Assembly (NCBI GenBank): GCA_023053545.1
Contig: JAKZAN010000004.1
Coordinates: 11,562,235-11,626,234, forward strand
Length of the DNA stretch: 64,000 nt
Source of the DNA: Lepidurus packardi
Lineage: Eukaryota; Arthropoda; Branchiopoda; Notostraca; Triopsidae
Reading direction: 5' to 3'
In this document: positions 48,881 through 60,427 of the stretch, in pieces
How positions within the stretch are numbered: position 1 is the first letter of the stretch
Layout: each line of letters opens with the position of its first letter
The notes under the pieces: model-generated
Told to the model about the DNA's origin: nothing
Seen by the model: only the letters and a program-made list of their open reading frames with translations
Database searches by the model: none
Translations under genes and position numbers: made by a program

Positions 48881-49363
48881 ATGGATTGTATGTGGGATTG
48901 AATTTCGCTTTGTTATTTCAACGGGGCTTTTTGGGGGGTTCGGACGCTCGGACGTTCGGACATTGTCAAATGCTTGAGAAAAGAGCCACTCTATGAGAAA
49001 TCTGGCAGGTGCATGTGGAATTGGATAGATATGTGGAACCTTGTCGGTGCCCAGTGAAATATGAGAAGCTTTTGGTTGATTTAATTCCCTTTCTTCGTCT
49101 GCTTTGCTTTTTTATTGGCTAAACGTTAGGTCGTCTCAAACCTCTTTCTTTGACTGTCCATATTTCTATTCCCATATCAAACCGAGTGAATCAGGTTTCT
49201 TTCTTAATTTTGTTATTTTGATTTCCTTTCCCCACGACCTTAAATTGCAAATTGTTAATTAAGTCTGTCAATTGCGGCTGTCAATGTCCAACGTTAAAGT
49301 AGTTCCAAAAAATGGACCAAAAATCACGGCATTATATGGTCAAATTTCATGATTTCATTGAGT

Positions 49364-51668
49364 GATTTTGAAGGATTTTTTAAATTAGTTTTTCTTTATT
49401 TTGTCTTGAAATTTTGGTTTAATTTTGTCTTGAAATTGAATTGCAGTTTGTATAATTCGTTGAATTTGTCCGCAGTTTTTGGAACTACTTTTTCTCTGGA
49501 CAGAGGAAGGGGATAAATAAAAATTGAGTGATTTTGAAGGATTTTTTAAAATTAGTTTTTCTTTATTTTCAGTTTCATTTTGTCTTGAAATTGAATTGCA
49601 TTTTTGGATAATTCGTTGAATTTGTCCGCAGTTTTCGAAAGTACTTTTTTTTTCTGGACAGAGGAAGGGAATAAATAAAAATTGAAGGATTTTTTAAAAT
49701 TAGTTTTTCTTTATTTTCAGTTTCATTTTGTCTTGAAATTGAATTGCATTTTTGGATAATTCGTTGAATTTGTCCGCAGTTTTCGAAAGTACTTTTTTTT
49801 TCTGGACAGAGGAAGGGAATAAATAAAAATTGAAGGATTTTTTAAAATTAGTTTTTCTTTATTTTCAGTTTCATTTTGTCTTGAAATTGAATTGCATTTT
49901 TGGATAATTCGTTGAATTTGTCCGCAGTTTTCGAAAGTACTTTTTTTTTCTGGACAGAGGAAGGGAATAAATAAAAATTGAAGGATTTTTTAAAATTAGT
50001 TTTTCTTTATTTTCAGTTTCATTTTGTCTTGAAATTGAATTGCAGTTTGGATAATTAGTAAAATTTGTCCGCAGTTTTCGAAACTACTTTTTCTCTGGAC
50101 GGAGGAAAGGAATAAATAAAAATTGAAGGAATTTGAAGGATTTTTTTAAAATTAGTTTTTCTTTATTTTCAGTTTCATTTTGCCTTGAAATTGAATTGCA
50201 TTTCGGATAATTCGTTGAATTTGTCCGCAGTTTTCGAAACTACTTTTTTCTGGACAGAGGAAGGGAATAAATAAAAATTGAGTGATTTTGAAGGATTTTT
50301 TTAAATTAGTTTTTCTTTATTTTCAGTTTCATTTTGTCTTGAAATTGAATTGCATTTTGGATAATTCGTTGAATTTGCCCGCAGTTTTCGAAAGTACTTT
50401 TTTCTGGACAGAGGAAGGGAATAAATAAAAATTGAGTGATTTTGAAGGATTTTTTTAAAATTAGTTTTTCTTTATTTTCAGTTTCATTTTGCCTTGAAAT
50501 TGAATTGCAGTTTGGATAATTCGTTGAATTTGTCCGCAGTTTTCGAAACTACTTTTTTCTGGACAGAGGAAGGGAATAAATAAAAATTGAGTGATTTTGA
50601 AGGATTTTTTAAAATTAGTTTTTCTTTATTTTCAGTTTCATTTTGTCTTGAAATTGAATTGCATTTTTGGATAATTAGTAAAATTTGTCCGCAGTTTTCG
50701 AAAGTCCTTTTTTTCTGGATAGAGGAAGGGAATAAATAAAAATTGAAGGATTTTGAAGGATTTTTTTAAATTAGTTTTTCTTTATTTTCAGTTTCATTTT
50801 GTCTTGAAATTGAATTGCAGTTTGGACAATTCGTTGAATTTGTCCGCAGTTTTCGAAAGTCCTTTTTTTCTGGATAGAGGAAGGGAATAAATAAAAATTG
50901 AAGGATTTTGAAGGATTTTTTTAAATTAGTTTTTCTTTATTTTCAGTTTCATTTTGTCTTGAAATTGAATTGCAGTTTAGATAATTCGTTGAATTTGTCC
51001 GCAGTTTTTGGAACTACTTTTTCTCTGGACGGAGGAAGGGAATAAATAAAAATTGAGTGATTTTGAAGGATTTTTTTTAAATTAGTTTTTCTTTATTTTC
51101 AGTTTCATTTTGTCTTGAAATTGAATTGCAGTTTGGATAATTCGTTGAATTTGTCCGCAGTTTTCGAAAGTACTTTTTTTCTGGACAGAGGAAGGGAATA
51201 AATAAAAATTGAGTGATTTTGAAGGATTTTTTTAAATTAGTTTTTCTTTATTTTCAGTTTCATTTTGTCTTGAAATTGAATTGCAGTTTGGATAATTAGT
51301 AAAATTTGTCCGCAGTTTTCGAAACTACTTTTTTCTGGACAGAGGAAGGGAATAAATAAAAATTGAGTGATTTTGAAGGATTTTTTTTAAATTAGTTTTT
51401 CTTTATTTTCAGTTTCATTTTGTCTTGAAATTGAATTGCAGTTTGGATAATTCGTTGAATTTGTCCGCAGTTTTCGAAACTACTTTTTCTCTGGACAGCG
51501 GAAGGGAATAAATAAAAATTGAGTGATTTTGAAGGATTTTTTAAAATTAGTTTTTCTTTATTTTCAGTTTCATTTTGTTTTGAAATTGAATTGCATTTTT
51601 GGATAATTCCTTGAATTTGTCCGCAGTTTTCGAAAGTACTTTTTCTGGACAGAGGAAGGGAATAAATA
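49364..51668 (+). repeat. Satellite-like array, 15 copies, unit 147-156 bp
   Basis: The anchor CCGCAGTTTT recurs about every 155 bases (49471, 49627, 49775, 49923, 50070, 50226, 50380, 50535, 50690, 50845, 51000, 51156, 51311, 51466, 51622). Nearly every unit carries TTTTTCTTTATTTTCAG, an excellent splice-acceptor look-alike, and GGGAATAAATAAA, containing AATAAA. Copies 2-4 share an 8-base-shorter form and almost the same sequence, showing recent local duplication. It lies in the putative long first intron of unc5. Confidence 0.95.
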
Positions 51669-51669
51669 A

Positions 51670-52790
51670 AGGTGAAAAGGGGACAAAAGAACGTAGGATG
51701 TGAGTAAGGGATGCAAAACAGAATGAAAATGAATGAAATGGAACTTGTTAAGGGCGGACGAAAACATTTTTACCCCGATTTTCCACCCTCAACCACCGAC
51801 AAACCTGTACCTTGAGGCTGTGCACCTGGACGGTTCTGACCTTTGGGTGTATCTTGAATGCGGGAGGGGGGGGATGATGATGATGGGGGGAAAAGGGACA
51901 TAGGGAAGCTGTACAAAAAAAAAAGGTAACTTGGTCAGAAAGGTAAGAAGACCCAAAGTAAATTAGAGAGAGAGAGAGGTCATTTACTGCTCCGCCTCCT
52001 CAACGTGGAAGAAGGGGGGTTAGCATCCGTGTAATATGTATAAGACGTGACTTCCGTGAATGAACCTTGTTTTGATGCCCGCCAAATTGGTTTATCCTGT
52101 TTTTCTTTAGGGAAATTGAAAATTCAGAATTTTTTGGAATTATGACAAACTTGAGAATCTTTTTAATTTTTTTCAATTCATTTTTAAGGAAATTTAGTGA
52201 AGTAGAATTATTCTAAAATTTATAAGAGTTAAGGGTTGTTCGAGGACCAAGTTTTTAATGCGGTGAGTGTAATCCTAACAGTACTAAAGCGAAATTCAAT
52301 CCTACACCAAACGAAATAAATAAAAATAATTTTGTAAATAAAAACGGCAAAAGATAGGGAAGAAATCATCCATTTTTAGGGCGTTAGTTGTATGAATTTT
52401 AATTTTTGATTTAAATGGCCTTAGTTTTCTTGAAATATGAAAATGAAATATTAAATTAAGAATGACGGAAATGATTAGTTAAAAAAGTCAAGATTATTTG
52501 GAAAGAATCTCATTAACTTGCGGTTCATTTCTTAGCAATTGGTTTTAGTATTTGAGGGATTTTTTTGGGGGGGGATTTAAAAAAAAAAAAAAAAAAAAGG
52601 AAAATGGAGTTGAGGAGCAAGAAGTAGAACCAGAGTGTTGTTTGCAGATGAATTAGTTGCCATGCAAATGAAGCAGGCGACCTTGGCGGCTCATGGCAAT
52701 GGCAATGAGTACAAGATAATAACGGTGTTGAAAATGTTTTTTTTTTTTTTTTTTTTAATAAAACCATTTTTTGTCTGTTTTCTATTGTCT
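51670..52790. other. Stretch without recognisable features (intron before coding exon 1)
   Basis: Low-complexity A- and T-rich patches, no gene. Ends in a poly-T tract and TCTATTGTCTTGTAG, the acceptor for the exon at 52796. Confidence 0.5.
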
Positions 52791-52795
52791 TGTAG

Positions 52796-52940
52796 ATGGA
52801 TGTGCTGCGTGTGCAGGTGCCCTGAGCTATCACGATTATTGGCATTGCTTTAGTTTTGCCATTATATACCAGTCTCACTTCTTCCTCCCTTTTGTTAACT
52901 ACCAGCATCCACCACGACCAGTACTTTGGAAGCATCCATC
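52796..52940 (+). other. unc5: 5' UTR part of unc5 coding exon 1
   Basis: TTTTCTATTGTCTTGTAG ending at 52795 is a good acceptor. A second, CTTCCTCCCTTTTGTTAAC followed by TACCAG (ending 52905), could be used instead. Either gives a short untranslated stretch before the ATG at 52941. Confidence 0.55.
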
Positions 52941-53049
52941 ATGGAATCCTCTCCCTCTTCTTTGGGCGGTGCTGGGCGCCACCTTCATTGCATAGCCTTG
53001 CTTTTGGCTATCGTCCTGGGTCATTGTTACGGAGTGGCTACAGAAGAAG
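52941..53049 (+). CDS. unc5: UNC5-type netrin receptor, coding exon 1 (start codon and signal peptide)
   Basis: ATG at 52941 lies in a strong context (ATCATGG, A at -3 and G at +4). It opens 36 codons: a serine/glycine-rich start, a hydrophobic core LHCIALLLAIVLG (residues 15-27) and a likely cleavage region at CYG/VAT, as expected for a secreted N-terminus. The exon ends after the first base of a glycine codon at a GTAATT donor (53050). The next exon begins with the two bases GT that complete this codon, so the phases fit exactly. A longer open frame upstream from a TTG at 52926 is not needed. UNC5 proteins are single-pass receptors with Ig, thrombospondin, ZU5 and death domains; only the start is in this window. 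Confidence 0.75.
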
Positions 53050-53299
53050 GTAATTTAATTTTTTTTTTTTTTTTTTTACAGCTGACACGGGTTGGCATAG
53101 TAAGCGTGCGTTTAAAGACGCTGAGTCGATTAACCATCTTCTATGACTCCTAAAAGGGCTTTTCTGTATTTATAAAATTGGATAACAATTGTTTTGAGAA
53201 AATGATTTTAATTAAAATCAATTCTAAGGAATGGAAGGATGGTATGGTGAAGTCGGTAAAGGTTTAATCAGTAATAGATAAGCGCAGAATTGATTAGTG

Positions 53300-54010
53300 T
53301 ACGAAATAATGGCAAGAATTGATAGATTCTATGAATTTAATGAATAGTTAGCCATGTAAGCCAAGTTATTATGAGTAATATTAGGAAACATTGGCAATAA
53401 GGGCGATTTTCTTATGCTTAGCTTTAGAAAGTAGACCTTATTAGCATCTGCAATTGATAGAACAGAGTATAATTAATAGAATATTAGCAATTACGATTTT
53501 TTTCGAGTAATTAGATTTCGATTACGCCCAGTTTCGATTACGATTTCGATTACGCCCAGTTTCGATCGGAATGGTCATTAGCAAAAAAATAAAAAAAAAT
53601 CTGCATTAGGAGCGACTTTCTTATGGTTAAGTGGAGAAAGTAGACCTTAATAGCATTAAACGCATAAAATCATCAATAAATCCGTAATGATATAGAAAAT
53701 TTTATCAATTAATGTCAGCTAATGCGAATAAGCGTTATTAGCGTCAATTTTGTGTGTTAATGAACCATTCCTAGAAATATTAGCAACTAGACTAGTCTTT
53801 AGCTAAAAAAAATGCAATAGGGACGATTTTCCTATGTTTAAGTGGAGAAAACAGACCTTATTAGCATCCAAACGTAAAATATCAGGAATGAATTCGGTTT
53901 GATATCTTGAATTGTTTTACCAATTGATGTAGGCTAAGGTTAGTAAAGTTCTGGCACCAAAATTTTTATGTTTAACATACAAGTGAAAACCGTTAGTAGA
54001 AATATTAGCA
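53300..54010. repeat. Three degenerate tandem copies of ~210 bp
   Basis: A block GGGCGATTTTCTTATG...GAAAGTAGACCTTATTAGCAT occurs at about 53401, 53608 and 53820 with spacings of about 207-212. The copies share about two thirds of positions by eye, so this is an old array. Confidence 0.75.
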
Positions 54011-55029
54011 ATTAGTCATCGTTCAGTGTTTGAACATGGGGACGACAAATGCTTGCCGATCTACAGATGGCTTATAGTACATGACAGGACCTAGACCTCG
54101 GGGCTAGAGATATGAATGGTAGCTATTGTAAACATGGGCTAGGTTAAGAATCTTGGGTTATTTTCAAAAAGTCGGCCGGTCACACATGGCTGGATTAGCG
54201 CGGTTAAGATTTGAACGAAAGCCGACGAAACTTTAACAACTTTTCAGGCTTAGGGCCTTATTGCTGGAGGGGGAAAAATGTCGGGTATTGCACAAAATGT
54301 ATTCAGAAAATGTTCGTCTACCTCGCCAACAATGATGGATCGAGTCCTTTTCTCGTTTCCTCCTCCCCTCCCCCCCCCTAGCAAGACTAAAAGTCAAAAC
54401 GATTCCTGTAGCGTTTGTATGTTTTTAAGCTTCTTTAAAACCTCCAGATTCTTCAGGAGTTAAATGACTTTGCATAAGTTCGAGGCCAAAAAAGTCTTCA
54501 ATTTTCAATTTGATTTCCAATCGCTGATCTACAACTTTCTTTTTTTCTTTTAAGTATTTGAAATACAAAATCTCAACAAGATTAAAATTTAAAACTCCAG
54601 CCAAAGATTGTCTGAATTTTCTGATTTAAAAGTAGAAATAAAAAAAATAAATAAAAGTAAAATAAGAAAAGCCAAGCGGAAAAGAATGTGACTCGACAAG
54701 TCCGATCGTGGAACCAAAAGATTGTTTATTTAAGCTGTCAAGCCTCTTTTTTTTCTCTCTCTGGTTTTGATTTGATTTCATTTTTACAACTTGTCGAAAG
54801 GACGGGCGTAGGGATGCAAAACGGTCCACTTTTGAGCCCGAGGATGCTTTTTCGAGCCCTGTGGTCTTTTCCTCCCGATCCCGGCCAGCAGTTCCAACGC
54901 TATCGTCAACACATGGGATGTTGTTCATGTAGGGATTTGATTGTTGCAGTGGCCCTTTTCCCTTCTCCTTACGTCCATTGGCGCTGTAGTATCATGTTTG
55001 GACAGGTCTAGCAGGCCCAATTGACTTTT

Positions 55030-55470
55030 TTTCTCGCTTTTTCGGCACTTTTTTGAGTCTGAGAAATAAATGAAAAAAATAATAAAAATGGGAATAAATT
55101 TTTTAAAAAAGGAGAAAAAATAAATAAAAATTAGGCAAATAAAGTTGGCTCTTTTTGAGTTGAAGAAGTCAAAGGAGAAAAAGAATTGAGAAAAAATAAA
55201 TTAGAAAAATAATAGAAATTAGAATACATTTTTAAAAAAGGAGAAAAAATACTTAACAATTAGACGAATAAATTTGGCTCTTTTTTAGTCGAAGAAGTCA
55301 AAGGAGAAAAATAATTAAATGGAATGGAATTAAATGGATTAAAGAAAAAAAATGAGAAAAAAGTACATTTCGGTTCTTTTTAGTCGAAGAAATAAAAGGA
55401 GAAACATTAGAAAAAAAATCAGAAAAAATAAATGAATATAAAGTAAAAGTTAGGAATGAATGAATGAGGA
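55030..55470. repeat. Degenerate A-rich tandem repeats, unit about 95-125 bp
   Basis: Four blocks of GCTCTTTTTGAGTYGAAGAA followed by GTCAAAGGAGAAAAA and an AATAAA-rich stretch, at about 55040, 55150, 55275 and 55370. Confidence 0.7.
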
Positions 55471-56299
55471 GTTTTTCCGAGTCACTTGGAGGTATTATAT
55501 GATCAGCAAGTGCGTGTCCCAGTGCAATAAAAATGTGACTCCCTTTTTGAAATCCTTGTGTGGTCAAAGCTAACATGGTAATTTTTAATTTGACTTGTAG
55601 CTCTCACAGCTTTTTTTTTTTTTTAGTAGACTTTATTTAAGATTTTTTTTAAGTTTTGTTTTTATGCCCATGACGCTGGAGGGTAAGACAACAAGCAAGT
55701 TAATTACTAGTCTGTGAAAGTGGTTTCTTTTTATTTTGTTTTATTATTTTTTTTCTGGGAAATTCAAAAAGATTATTTTAAAAAGGAGTACGTAAGGCGT
55801 GGCTATATGTGTTTGAACGTACACTCGACGGCGTTAGAAAGCTTTTTAAGGCTTAATGAACTGTTGTGACATGTGGTTGCAAGGATAACCTGTTGACCTT
55901 AATATGGGTGCATTAGCAGACGAGAAAATAATAATAAAAATATAGAAATAAAAGAATGCAAAAAAAGAGAAATTTTGGCCTTTAACGTTGCGTGGAATAG
56001 GGCAAAGGAAGTTAATGACTAGCCCTCCTGGGGAGCGAGTGAACTTACTCTCTTTTTTCTTTTTTTAGGTCATATATTATAGCCATACGAGTCTATGACG
56101 TTTATTTTTATTTACCACTGTATATACAAGTGCAGCTTGACAGTGATATGAGGAACAAAAGGAACAGAGTGCAGCGAGCTTAGAATTAATTTATTTGTAT
56201 TTTTTAAGTTTTATTTACTTTTTTAATGATTAGTTGGAAGCCTTTTCTTACTTGTAAGTTTTGGGTTACCCTGCAGCTGGGAGAGTAGGACCGCTAAAA

Positions 56300-56800
56300 T
56301 CACATGTTGATGTTTTGACGGAATCTGTAAGTTTAGATGATTTAAAGATCAGTGCACTTTGTTTCAATCTTGTGAGAGTAGCCGTTCGCGAGTTCTGAAC
56401 GTCTGAACGTTCCCTGACGTCACGAACGGGAAGAGGTGTGGCTTACGGGCGCTTGCCGTTTCCTTCGCAAGCTTAACACGGTACAGCAAGCTAGGGTTGC
56501 GGTTCCTTTTCTTGAATAGCGTATTCACTAGAGACGCGTCTAACGGCTATAAAATTATCCCCAGAAACCAGATTTTCCGTCAGTAAAATCAGTCCTACAA
56601 GATTTTGCCGGATTCTATAAGTTCAGAGAATTCAATCATCAATGCGTCTTTGTTTCAAGCTTGTGGGCCTAGCCGTTCCCGAGCTATGAACGTTCGAACT
56701 TTCCCTGACGTCACGAGCGCGAAGAGGTGTGGCTTACGGGCCCTTGCTTAGCTTGCTAAGCCCCGGCAAAACCCCAAACTTCATTTGAGTGTAGTTTTCA
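56300..56800 (+). repeat. Two tandem copies (~291 bp) of the TGACGTCAC repeat
   Basis: TAGCCGTTCSCGAG at 56381 and 56672 is followed in both by CTGACGTCACGARCGNGAAG and AGGTGTGGCTTACGGGC. The pair lies just upstream of the Ig exon of unc5, inside the intron. Related single copies lie at 14.2, 31.6 and 36.2 kb. Confidence 0.88.
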
Positions 56801-56908
56801 TGTTTCTAGTTGATTTTGAAAAATATGAATAACACGGCGAGAGTTCGAATGTTGGGATGGTTTAAAAGTTTGGGTGAGTAAACAGAATTTTTTGATTTAT
56901 GATGGCAG

Positions 56909-57274
56909 GTGGAGCATTATTGCTGGATCCTTTGTTAGCGACGGGTCGACCGGACAGCACGACGCCGGTTTTGTTGGAAGAACCTGAAGACGCGTTTGTT
57001 GTGAAAAGCAAACCAGCCACTTTGTCTTGCCGGGCCGCCCACGCGTTACAATTGTACTTTGTGTGCAACGGAGAAGCCGTGCCACGAAATAAGCATCACT
57101 CTCAACACGAATTCGTGGACCCCATGACGGGCGTTCGACAGCTGGAAGTCAAAGTGGATATCACGCGCAATGATGTCGAAGAATACTTTGGACTCGATGG
57201 ATACGGATGCGAATGTGTGGCCTGGTCTTCCTATGGCCAAAGCAAGAGTCGACGGGCCAAAGTCATCGTTGCAT
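56909..57274 (+). CDS. unc5: UNC5-type netrin receptor, coding exon 2 (first immunoglobulin domain)
   Basis: 366 bases, both borders in phase 1, typical of an Ig-domain exon. Joined to exon 1 it encodes residues 37-158. A linker is followed by EEPEDAFVVKSKPATLSC (residues 60-77), FVDPMTG (105-111) and CECVAWSS (137-144). The four cysteines C77, C89, C137 and C139 match the two-disulfide pattern known for UNC5 Ig1, which distinguishes it from ordinary Ig domains. UNC5 receptors mediate netrin-driven axon repulsion at the cell surface; the netrin-binding region is mainly the Ig domains. The acceptor is GATGGCAG (ending 56908) and the donor GCAT|GTAAGT at 57275. The second Ig, thrombospondin, transmembrane and cytoplasmic parts are not in the window. 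Confidence 0.88.
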
Positions 57275-57729
57275 GTAAGTTTCCTTGTTTCTTCTTAGCC
57301 TTCCTATTCGGGTTTCTACCTTTTTTTTTTCATTTTTAAATATTTTCTGGGAGCTTCCCAAACTTCACCAAGGGGGAAGATAGGAGAAATTGAAAAGCCA
57401 TTTGGTCCTCTCCAAACGTGTTCGAAAGTCGTGTTCCAACTTGTCTTGGAGTCGTTTGAGCACTTTGTCCTTCATTTGCGTGACAATAACCCTTCTGTTT
57501 TGAGCGTTAATACGTGTTCGAGGGTTCCCAGCGAGAGACAAGGGAAGAAGGATTTGGGAGCTTTGGATTTCGAGTTCTGCGCTCAACTTTGAGCATTTTG
57601 AGTCTTCAGAATCTTTTTCGAGCTAAAGGTGAAGCAAGTGGTGTGAATGAAAGGCTTTTGAAACATGGAAGGCTTTAAGGAATTCCAAAAGTGGGAGTGC
57701 CAGGCTTCCCTAGAGCTTAACCAGTTACA

Positions 57730-58350
57730 CCCACGCTACCGCTAGGTGGCAGGGCCGGTCTTGTACGGGTGTATGTGAACGCGCATCGCTTCTGCGCATG
57801 AAAACGCCGTTCACTTTAACCACGTACTCAATTGGAGTGCGTTTTGTTAACTACACACATCCTGTAGCCTGTCTTCATGTCAACTTTCTTACTGTCAAGA
57901 GATGTTTCAGAACTATGTGAGACGTTTTGCCTGAGAGTAGCTTCGGTACCGTTCTATTGTCCCACAGAAACTTACCTCTTAGAAAGTCACCTCTATCTTC
58001 ACCTTAGAAAGTTAAAACTATACGGCGGAATCAAGCTAATTTAAGAGCCAACTGTGCTCCCTTGCTATAGCGCCTTCATGATCCATTTAAGTCGTTTTTC
58101 ATTGTTGCCCGGAGTGGCGGCCAACACAGCTTGAAATGGGTTACATTGCCCAGCGTGCCAACAGTGAAACTTGATGGTGCCTATTGGGAGCATGTTGCGA
58201 ATGATTTATTGCCTTTTTTCTTGGTTGCAAAACAACTGGCGTTTACTACGTCATTCTTTATTACAAGACCATTTACTACGTTTTCATTGTTGTCCAACGT
58301 TTGCAAATACGTTTGGTTCTTTGGAATAACGCGTGTACGACAACAATGAA
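57730..58350 (-). repeat. Dispersed repeat (CTTGACAGTA / CATTGTTG family), inverted
   Basis: GAACGCGCATCGCTTCTGCG at about 57778 and CTTACTGTCAAGAGATG at about 57890 are the reverse complement of blocks at 12.41 and 12.15 kb. TTTTTCATTGTTGCC at about 58097 and CAACAGTGAAAC/ACAACAATGAAAT blocks to 58350 are the foldback motifs of the family. Confidence 0.65.
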
Positions 58351-60092
58351 ATGGAACCCATTTGTAGCTTCAACTTTCGAAAAACATCCAGAACTTTTGT
58401 AGGTATTGTTTGTCTTATTTCTGATGTGCTTGTTCGCTTCAAGCGCTTCTATATAGGAAGGCATAGGAAAGCTAAGTGGATATTGGGAATCCATTTATAT
58501 GCCTTATCTGCTACGAACCAAGGCGGGGATCATGCGGGCGCGTTAGTAATGTCTAACGTCCCACACGCAAAAAAAAAAAAAAAAAAGGAGAGAGAGCCTT
58601 TTATAGTTTCCTGGGGACTTGGAACGAAACGCGAGAAGCTTCCTAACACATTAGCAGCTTCCCCTTCATTGCATTTTTTTTTGTTTTTTTTTTTTCGTTT
58701 TTTTCCCGAAACTGATAGATCGGGTTTCGAGTTCCTAAAGGGAAACTCAAAACTCGGGTTTATGGATTTGGTATTAATTTTCCGTTTGAATATTGTGTGG
58801 CTTCTCCTCTTCTTCTTCTAAAGCTCAAGTGTAAAGAAAAGATGAATCTTATGGGAGTACATACCCCCCCCAAAAATTCCTATAAAAGCTGATGGCGCTT
58901 CATCCTTCCTGGTACTGGACGGACGTGTTTGGACTGCTATAGTGGAGTGATATCATTTTTTTTTTTTTTTTTTTTAATAATAAACTTGCCTTGATAATCG
59001 ATGGCTGGCGTTCATAATATGGAGTATGGGGGCAGCTTGGACCGTTATAAACCATGACCATGTCAATGATCTCCGAGGTCATAAGAAAAAACGCTTAAGC
59101 TTTTGTGTGTTCTTCCCCATCTTTGAAGATTTTTTTTTTTTTTCTTTTTTTTAGGAGGTACTAGAGCAACTCTCTCCCTTGCATGCTTGATTAAACTCCC
59201 ATTCAAGCTGAAGATTCTTGATTCGTATTGGCCTTTGGGCTTTTCTCTCTTTTTTTTCCGTTCTTTGCGGAAAGAAATCTTCCGCCAGACCGAGGAATCG
59301 AATTGAACTTGTTGGAGTATATAAGGGGAAAAAAGGAGTGGAAAAAAATGGCATGGTAAAGCTTTTTTTCTCTTCTTTCTCTTGTTTTTGGTCTCCGCTT
59401 GGATCGGTAGTTTTTTTTTTGGGGGGGGAGGTTCGTCGTCGTGCAGTTCAATTACCAGGATTACTGCGGGAGCCCATCAGGAGCCCTGGGCCCAAAGCTT
59501 ATTAGCTACCCAACTTCTCTCGACTCGTCTCTCTTTCACTCTAGGAGGGGTTCCTTATTTGCTCGTCCTTCTCGTAAGACGCAAGAATTTTAGCTCCTGC
59601 TGCTGCTGTTGCATACCTTGCTTTCGGTTTGGCGGGTTGTAATGTATTCCATTTATGTTAGTAGCCAGGGACATAAAAGGAGGGGGGCACAACATAAAAA
59701 AAAAGAATAATTGGAGAAAAAAAAAGTACGGAAAAGGAAGGAAGATGTTGCTCCAAGGAAGGCAATATGACATATGCGGATGGAAATCTTGGGAAACCGA
59801 CGACTTTTTCGTAAAGTTAACAAGCTTCCTTTCCCATCCGCGGAAGTATTGAATCTTGGAATTGTGGAAGGAAAGCAACTTTATTCGCGGCAGAAGGTTC
59901 GAAAAAGCTTCTTATTCAGTCAAAAAGTTTCTGTCGAAGGTAATCCCATTAGAAGTAATAACTTTAGTAAAAGTAACACCATACTTCGTACCACAGAAGG
60001 AATTGGCAGTATTGGAAAGTTGCTCTCTTTTTTCAGTTCATTCAAACGAGGAGTATTTGTCAATGGTGTTATTAGAATCTCTGGACGAAACT

Positions 60093-60138
60093 GATCCATA
60101 GGATTTTCAATAGAGTTATATGGAAAATCCTATGGATC
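60093..60138. repeat. 16-bp perfect inverted repeat with 14-base loop
   Basis: GATCCATAGGATTTTC (60093-60108) pairs with GAAAATCCTATGGATC (60123-60138). An isolated hairpin with no T-run that would suggest a terminator; possibly a foldback remnant. Confidence 0.9.
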
Positions 60139-60427
60139 TATACTTGAAGCTTAGAATTGACTCCCAAGTCTAATTATTGCGAATTGTCGTGGTGGTTACA
60201 GAGAGTTCCTAGTTAATGAAGTCAAGGCTTAGAAACTGCTTCGGTTTTCAAGGAAGCATCAGAAAAAGTAAACCTTAAAATGGGCTAAAAATTGTATTAA
60301 AAAGCCAATAAATACGTGAGTATTTCAAAGCAAAAAATGTCCTAAAATCGTTTAAAAAAAGCTTGAAACGACACGTTTGAGCTCCAATTTACGACACGTT
60401 GAATCTTTTCATAGCAATTTTATTTCA

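Larger units (their letters stand above)
53050..56908 (+). other. unc5: unc5 intron between coding exons 1 and 2 (3.86 kb)
   Basis: Bounded by GTAATT at 53050 and GATGGCAG at 56901-56908. Contents, from left: a T tract just after the donor; three degenerate ~210-bp repeats (53.30-54.0 kb); A-rich repeats at 55.0-55.46 kb; and two tandem copies of a TGACGTCAC repeat (56.30-56.80 kb). No gene is seen inside. Confidence 0.7.

Noticed and set aside
49364-51668. CRISPR-like regular array
   Set aside because: Unit about 155 bp with no short direct repeats separating unique spacers, in a eukaryotic intron; it is a tandem satellite.
58333-58821. 162-codon + strand open frame inside the unc5 intron
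   Set aside because: Begins within a dispersed repeat and ends in poly-T-coded phenylalanines; no family resemblance.
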